Assembly (NCBI GenBank): GCA_900546745.1
Contig: URDT01000038.1
Coordinates: forward strand, 1-11,465
DNA: 11,465 bases
DNA from: an uncultured Mycoplasmatota bacterium
GTDB lineage: Bacteria > Bacillota_I > Bacilli_A > RF39 > UBA660
Reading direction: 5' to 3'
The notes beneath the pieces are model-generated. The model was not told where the DNA came from. It ran no database searches and worked only from the letters and a program-made list of their open reading frames with translations. A program made the translations under genes and the position numbers. This document shows, piece after piece, positions 8,359 through 11,465 of the stretch; within the stretch, counting starts at the first letter, position 1, and every line of letters begins with the position of its first letter.

Positions 8359-8553
8359 TTATGAATATTACAAATGGCGCGAAAGTGGCTTTGTCATTAT
8401 TCATAACTTCCTATATATCTTGTCTCTGACAAGATATGGAAGCTAAGGTTTACCACCTTAGAAACCGTTTATACTTTATTTCATAATAATGCTTAAGGCA
8501 TTAAAACTACATAAAGTATTGATAAAATAGAAAGTACTACTTTTTATTTTATC
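8359..8553. other. Tandem hairpin region upstream of the relaxase; candidate oriT
   Basis: Five inverted repeats follow almost without gaps. They are TTATGAATA/TATTCATAA (8359-8406); CTTCC + ATATCTTGTC/GACAAGATAT + GGAAG (8407-8442); CTAAGGT/ACCTTAG (8443-8461); ATACTTTAT/ATAAAGTAT (8471-8519, enclosing TAATGC/GCATTA); and GATAAAATA..AAAGT/ACTTT..TATTTTATC (8521-8553). MobV relaxases recognise a hairpin with a neighbouring nick site just upstream of their gene. On the relaxase strand ATAAAGTATA followed by AACGG partly resembles the pMV158-type arm ATAAAGTATA-GTGTG as I remember it. The hairpins could equally belong to the relaxase 5' UTR or a replication origin. The nick site is not determined. 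Confidence 0.45.
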
Positions 8554-8620
8554 TATGTAAATTATTCAAATAACTAATATTATTTTCATAATTTATTTAA
8601 ACAAACTTTTCCCACTTTCA

Positions 8621-8678
8621 TTGAAACATTGTTTCAACAAAACGTGTTCGTTTGTTATTACTTTTTTAGAAAAAGTAA
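8621..8678. promoter_or_regulatory. Operator-like palindrome and adjacent hairpins between relaxase and recombinase genes
   Basis: TTGAAACA-T-TGTTTCAA (8621-8637) is a perfect 17-bp dyad of the sort bound by dimeric repressors. It is followed by AACAAA-A-CG/CG-TTTGTT (8636-8656) and TTACTTTTT/AAAAAGTAA (8658-8678). The last could slow or end recombinase transcription, but it has no T-run on the minus strand after the stem, so it is a poor terminator. The dyad lies about 280 bases upstream of the relaxase start. Confidence 0.4.
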
Positions 8679-8692
8679 ACAAAAACTTTTTA

Positions 8693-9286
8693 TTACTTAT
8701 TCATTATCTTTTCTCTAAATTCTTTTATCTCTTTTTCAATTTCTAATTTTCTTTTTTTTATATCTTCATCTAATTCATAAGTAATACAATTTGTTCTTTC
8801 TGGAATAGTATTAAATAAATCTTCTTTATTATCTATCAAACATTTTTCATTATTACCAATATAGATAACTCCTAATTGTAGTTTATCTATTTTATCCATC
8901 TTTTTATAATCTTCTATTGGAAATATTCTCACAATATTTCTATTTTGATAATCATTAAAGAACATTACTTTATTATCATAGTAGTAGGTTGCTTCAAAAT
9001 AACCAACATTATAATATTGTCTTAAAGTAAATACTATTTCAGAAACTTTTTCTATTGGTAGGTATTCACTGAATCTTAATTTCATACCAATATTACCAAG
9101 TATTGCATAATCTTTTTTAGCAAGAAATCCAGCATCATATAAATCATTACATGGCTTACACATACTTTTTCTAAAGAATACTTCACCAATTCTAACTTTA
9201 TTTTTACCACATAGAGTTAGTTCTACATTATCAACATATCTCATAATTAAATCTGATTTTTCTTCTCTTGTATAATCTTTCCACAT
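8693..9286 (-). CDS. Large serine recombinase, C-terminal fragment beyond an in-frame TAA
   Basis: This is very probably not a separate gene. It is in the same frame as the recombinase at 9362-10615, and the 25 codons between TAA (9362-9364) and ATG 9286 are open (DILIKRDLDYINQ... to EEYEEHTY). Its start, WKDYTREEKSDLIMRYVDNVEL followed by VRIGEVFFRKSMCKPCNDLYDAGF, matches the W..l..eeK..li..yi..I / v.I..I.FR....... l...G.i pattern that usually closes large serine recombinases. Residues from about 60 on (197 in all) form an additional, less familiar C-terminal extension ending in a Lys/Glu-rich helix (EKEIKEFREKI). No ribosome site stands before ATG 9286. Expressed alone it would have no catalytic domain. 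Two stop codons in tandem (TAATAA) end it. Confidence 0.7.
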   Translation of the reverse strand: MWKDYTREEKSDLIMRYVDNVELTLCGKNKVRIGEVFFRKSMCKPCNDLYDAGFLAKKDYAILGNIGMKLRFSEYLPIEKVSEIVFTLRQYYNVGYFEATYYYDNKVMFFNDYQNRNIVRIFPIEDYKKMDKIDKLQLGVIYIGNNEKCLIDNKEDLFNTIPERTNCITYELDEDIKKRKLEIEKEIKEFREKIMNK

Positions 9287-9361
9287 ATAAGTATGTTCTT
9301 CATATTCTTCAGGATAAACTATTTGATTTATGTAATCTAAATCTCTTTTAATTAATATATC

Positions 9362-10615
9362 TTATGGAGTAAATCTTAATTCATTACATATATCACAATC
9401 TCTAATTTTAAATTCTAAGTCCTTAATTGTCTTATCTACAATTTCTTTTTCTATATCATATTCATCAATAGTAAATGATCCATTTATGTATGCTTTTCTA
9501 ATTTTTTCTACTTTTTGATTTTGTTCTTTTAATTCTTTAATTAGTTTATCTTTTGGATTATTTAATTTAGTTTTAATCATAGGAAGTAGTGTTTGATTAA
9601 CTACTGAATCATATTCTTGTATATCTTCAATAAAGTTATCAAATTCTTCTTCAATATCTGATTCTTTAATATTTAATTTACAATCATGACAATAATAGTA
9701 ATAATATATACTACCATTTTTCTTTCTTGTTGCTTTACCAGCAAGTATTCTATTACAATGAGGACATTTTAATTTTTGTAAGAATAAGTAATCTTCATTT
9801 CTTTTATAATTTCTAGAGTTCTTTTTCTTTTGTACTTGGCATTCTTCCCATAACTCTTTACTAATTATTGGCTCGACAACATCTTCATAGTAGGTAGGAT
9901 TTTTAGTTCTTTTACCATGAATAAAATCTCCTTTATAAATAGGATTTTCAATTATCTTTAAAATAGTAGAGTCTTTCCAATTAGTTTTACCAAATACTTT
10001 TTCTTTATTATATAAATTACTTATTGTTTGATAAGAATTACCTTGATAATATAAATTAAATATTCTAATAACTTGATCTTTAGTTGCTTCATCTGGAACT
10101 AGTTTTTTATTTTCATGTTTATAACCAAAAGGGGCTTTATGTGGAATATGTCCTTCTTTAATTGCTCCAGCCATACCGAACTTAGTTCTTTCACTAGTTC
10201 TTTCAATTTCATTTTGTGAAACTGATGTAAGTATTCTTGAAATCATTTTTCCATTTGCATTAGTAGTATTTATATCATCATTAGCACAATCTAAATAAGC
10301 ATCATTTTCTTCTAAGAATCTAATAATTTTTTCCCAATCAAATACACTTCTTGTAAGTCTGTCTAATTTTAATACAACAATAGTATTACATTTCTTATCT
10401 CTTATATCTTGTAATAGTTCTTCAAATCCAGGTCTAGAATTACCAGTTTTAGCCGATATTCCAGCATCTTTATATACTTTATATATTTCATAACCTTTGT
10501 ACTCACACATTGCTCTAAGGCGTTTTTCTTGCTCTGGTAAACTAAATCCTTCACGAGCTTGATCTTCAGTAGATACTCTTATATAAAGACCAGCAACTTT
10601 CTTTTCATTATTCAT
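9362..10615 (-). CDS. Large serine recombinase (integrase/excisionase), N-terminal part; interrupted by in-frame TAA
   Basis: This would catalyse site-specific integration and excision of the element. The resolvase-type catalytic domain (1-150) carries YIRVSTEDQ with nucleophile Ser15 and Arg13, the DRLTRS motif (85-90, Arg86 and Arg89), and SQNEIERTSERTKFG on helix E. The recombinase domain (about 155-260) has APFGYK and NPIYKGDFIHGKR. A zinc ribbon follows with CPHC (284-287) and CHDC (309-312), then a coiled coil (350-405). The reading frame stops at TAA 9362-9364, but continues open to 8693 with typical serine-recombinase sequence, giving about 640 codons in total. Truncated here it keeps the catalytic and zinc regions but loses the last part. 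ATG 10615 follows AGGAG (10630-10626) at ten bases. Expression is probably gated by the leader at 10638-10737. Confidence 0.88.
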   Translation of the reverse strand: MNNEKKVAGLYIRVSTEDQAREGFSLPEQEKRLRAMCEYKGYEIYKVYKDAGISAKTGNSRPGFEELLQDIRDKKCNTIVVLKLDRLTRSVFDWEKIIRFLEENDAYLDCANDDINTTNANGKMISRILTSVSQNEIERTSERTKFGMAGAIKEGHIPHKAPFGYKHENKKLVPDEATKDQVIRIFNLYYQGNSYQTISNLYNKEKVFGKTNWKDSTILKIIENPIYKGDFIHGKRTKNPTYYEDVVEPIISKELWEECQVQKKKNSRNYKRNEDYLFLQKLKCPHCNRILAGKATRKKNGSIYYYYYCHDCKLNIKESDIEEEFDNFIEDIQEYDSVVNQTLLPMIKTKLNNPKDKLIKELKEQNQKVEKIRKAYINGSFTIDEYDIEKEIVDKTIKDLEFKIRDCDICNELRFTP

Positions 10616-10637
10616 TAATCAATCACTCCTTTTTACT

Positions 10638-10689
10638 AAAAAAGAGGAGACAATAGTATTTAATAAAGTCTAAATACTACTGACTCCTC
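10638..10689 (-). terminator. Terminator in the 5' leader of the recombinase (attenuator)
   Basis: On the minus strand GAGGAG (10689-10684) and TAGTATTTA (10679-10671) pair with TAAATACTA (10662-10654) and CTCCTC (10649-10644). CA/TG pairs inside the internal loop make a nearly continuous stem of about 17 bp, followed by six T (10643-10638). It stands only 22 bases before the recombinase start codon, so it would stop transcription before the gene unless disrupted. Its 5' arm is also the last part of the leader peptide ORF. Confidence 0.75.
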
Positions 10690-10737
10690 AATAAATTCAA
10701 TATTATAAATTTCGGGTAAATTATGTTTATTCTTCAT
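10660..10737 (-). CDS. 25-residue leader peptide of the recombinase gene
   Basis: ATG 10737 follows a strong GGAGG (10749-10745) at seven bases. The ORF begins MKNKHNLPEIY, ends EESVVFRLY, and stops at TAA 10662-10660. Codons 17-22 (Glu-Glu-Ser-Val-Val-Phe) make up the whole 5' arm of the terminator stem, and the stop codon is the first triplet of the 3' arm. A ribosome finishing the leader would therefore cover the stem and prevent termination, which is the geometry of ribosome-dependent attenuation as described for tet(M) of Tn916. The peptide itself need have no function. What changes leader translation (translation inhibitors, amino acid supply, growth state) cannot be read from the sequence. 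Confidence 0.65.
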   Translation of the reverse strand: MKNKHNLPEIYNIEFIEESVVFRLY

Positions 10738-10782
10738 AGATGTACCTCCATTTCTAGAGAATACCTCTTTCATTGGTTATAT

Positions 10783-10810
10783 ATAATATCATTTTTTAAA
10801 GATTTGTCAA
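10783..10810 (-). promoter_or_regulatory. Sigma-A promoter of the recombinase transcript
   Basis: On the minus strand a consensus TTGACA (10810-10805) and TATTAT (10788-10783) are separated by 16 bases. Transcription would begin near 10776 and give a leader of about 160 nt containing the leader peptide and terminator. A consensus -35 box argues that initiation is strong and that control falls on the terminator. Confidence 0.65.
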
Positions 10811-10839
10811 TTTCCTGTTTTAGGGAATAGTAGTATTAG

Positions 10840-11175
10840 TGAAGTTGATATTTAAATAACTATTTAATCTTTTTTATATAATCTTCTAAATCTCTTATCT
10901 CAATAGAGTTTGATAGATTATTTATATATAATATTTTAGAATAATTAAATACTAGAAAAGTTATTCCTTTAATAATAACTCTATGTGGTTCAATATAAGA
11001 TAGATTAGTATGTTCTATATTTCTGATATTTCCATTAATTATTTTAGGTTTAGTATTACAAAAATCACATATAAATTCAATTTTCTTTTTTAATTCATAA
11101 TCAAACTCTAACGGTTTACTAACAATATTAATCATAAAATCTGTCCTTTCTTAACACAAAAAAATATCAACTTCA
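10840..11175. repeat. 14-bp inverted repeat flanking a small gene
   Basis: TGAAGTTGATATTT at 10840-10853 recurs inverted at 11162-11175 (AAATATCAACTTCA), one copy on each side of the gene at 10860-11135. The right copy is one arm of the leader terminator. The left copy is next to a TTAAATA/TATTTAA dyad. It may be a duplicated terminator arm or a protein-binding site. Confidence 0.4.
10860..11135 (-). CDS. Small conserved element protein, intact paralogue of the gene at 569-776
   Basis: This 91-residue protein has no recognised family. It begins with a charged amphipathic helix (FDYELKKKIEFICDF), continues with alternating short hydrophobic stretches that look like a small beta-rich fold (HRVIIKGITFLVFNYSKILYI), and ends in a basic helix (RDLEDYIKKIK). 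Two Cys (CDFC) sit near the N-terminus; the paralogue keeps only the first of them. ATG 11135 follows AAAGGA, and the gene is preceded by a leader with a terminator like that of its paralogue. It stands upstream of and in the same direction as the recombinase, but the recombinase has its own promoter. Retention of the gene together with its leader at two places suggests a selected role in control of the element (inference). Confidence 0.6.
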   Translation of the reverse strand: MINIVSKPLEFDYELKKKIEFICDFCNTKPKIINGNIRNIEHTNLSYIEPHRVIIKGITFLVFNYSKILYINNLSNSIEIRDLEDYIKKIK

Positions 11176-11242
11176 TTTAGAAATTGATATTTTCTATATT
11201 AAGTTCAAACATAAAAGTTCGAACAGATTTCCCAATGGAGCG
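11158..11242 (-). promoter_or_regulatory. 5' leader with conserved motif, hairpin and terminator (attenuator-like), copy 2
   Basis: On the minus strand the order is CGCTCCA (11242-11236), an 11-nt linker, hairpin GTTCGAAC/GTTTGAAC (11224-11203), a 12-nt linker, then terminator ATATCAATTTC/GAAGTTGATAT followed by a T-run (11190-11158). Both stems contain a G-U pair on the minus strand that would be a C-A mismatch on the plus strand, so the structure belongs to minus-strand RNA. It shares CGCTCCA and TCGAACTTTT with the copy at 806-884, with matching spacings, although the stems themselves differ in sequence. I could not place a confident promoter for it. Confidence 0.6.
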
Positions 11243-11319
11243 GATGAGGAGAAAGTACACAAAAAATAATAATGCTTAATACACCCTTTAAAAAACGAAA
11301 AAAGAAGGGATATTAAAAG

Positions 11320-11465
11320 ATGAAATATAAAAAAAGAAGTCTTGAAGAAAAAGAAATTGATAAAGAAGCAAGAGAAAATTCGATTGATAGATTATTTAAT
11401 AATCAAAGAATCAATTTAGAAATGCTTTCACATTATATTGTGAGAGAAGATATTTACGATAAAAA
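11320..11465 (+). CDS. Start of an unidentified gene, cut by the window end
   Basis: ATG 11320 follows AAGAAGGGA at about eight bases, a good ribosome site, and the frame stays open for 48 codons to the end of the window. The visible part is strongly charged (MKYKKRSLEEKEIDKEAREN) and predicted helical, without a signal peptide. Nothing in it identifies a family. It diverges from the small gene at 10860-11135, the same arrangement as the large-protein gene and the small gene at the left of the window. Confidence 0.5.
   Translation, partial: MKYKKRSLEEKEIDKEARENSIDRLFNNQRINLEMLSHYIVREDIYDK

Larger units (their letters stand above)
8483..11279 (+). repeat. 14-bp direct repeat ATAATAATGCTTAA (two copies)
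   Basis: The exact sequence occurs at 8483-8496, inside the candidate oriT hairpin, and at 11266-11279, in the divergent intergenic region before the gene starting at 11320. Only these two short sites are meant, not the span between. The sequence is AT-rich, so chance is possible, but both sites are intergenic and regulatory in character. Confidence 0.35.

Noticed and set aside
8359..8553. CRISPR array
   Set aside because: The repeats are unrelated inverted repeats without regular direct repeats or spacers.
9287..9364. Separate downstream gene starting at 9286
   Set aside because: Same frame as the recombinase, no ribosome site, and the codons between are open and fit the family; better read as one interrupted gene.
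1..11465. Altered genetic code (TGA as Trp, or TAA as Gln throughout)
   Set aside because: Trp is TGG, TGA acts as a stop, and several intact genes end in TAA, including a tandem TAATAA; only two isolated in-frame TAA codons exist.

Overview
This window is very AT-rich and reads with the standard bacterial code: Trp is TGG and genes end in TAA, TAG or TGA. Its Shine-Dalgarno sites are strong (GGAGG type), and its relaxase and large serine recombinase are of types common in Bacillota. I infer a low-GC Bacillota host, perhaps a gut commensal, carrying an integrative and mobilisable element. No rRNA, tRNA, CRISPR array, insertion sequence or host housekeeping gene is visible.

Layout. Bases 1-260 hold tightly packed hairpins ending in a plus-strand terminator, so the 3' part of a structured RNA or long 3' UTR enters from the left. 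Two small minus-strand genes follow (238-576 and a frameshifted one at 569-776), behind a 5' leader with its own terminator. A plus-strand operon (1087-6997) encodes a very large repeat protein of 1638 codons, cut by one in-frame TAA at 3466-3468, and overlaps a gene for a degenerate ProA/aldehyde-dehydrogenase-like protein that seems to lack the catalytic Cys. A shared terminator separates it from a convergent mobilisation module: a MobV-type relaxase (7010-8338), a hairpin-rich region that may hold oriT (8359-8678), and a large serine recombinase (8693-10615) that is also cut by one in-frame TAA. Upstream of the recombinase lie a promoter, a 25-codon leader peptide and a terminator that overlaps the leader ORF: an apparent attenuator. 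The right end carries a paralogue of the left-hand small gene with the same kind of leader, and the start of another plus-strand gene.

How it may work together. The recombinase would excise or integrate the element and the relaxase would nick it for transfer. The large repeat protein and its dehydrogenase-like partner are translationally coupled cargo of unknown function. Expression of at least three units (recombinase and the two paralogous small genes) appears to be controlled by terminators placed in front of the start codon. Three lesions (two ochre codons and one frameshift) suggest a decaying copy, sequence errors, or recoding; the sequence alone cannot separate these.
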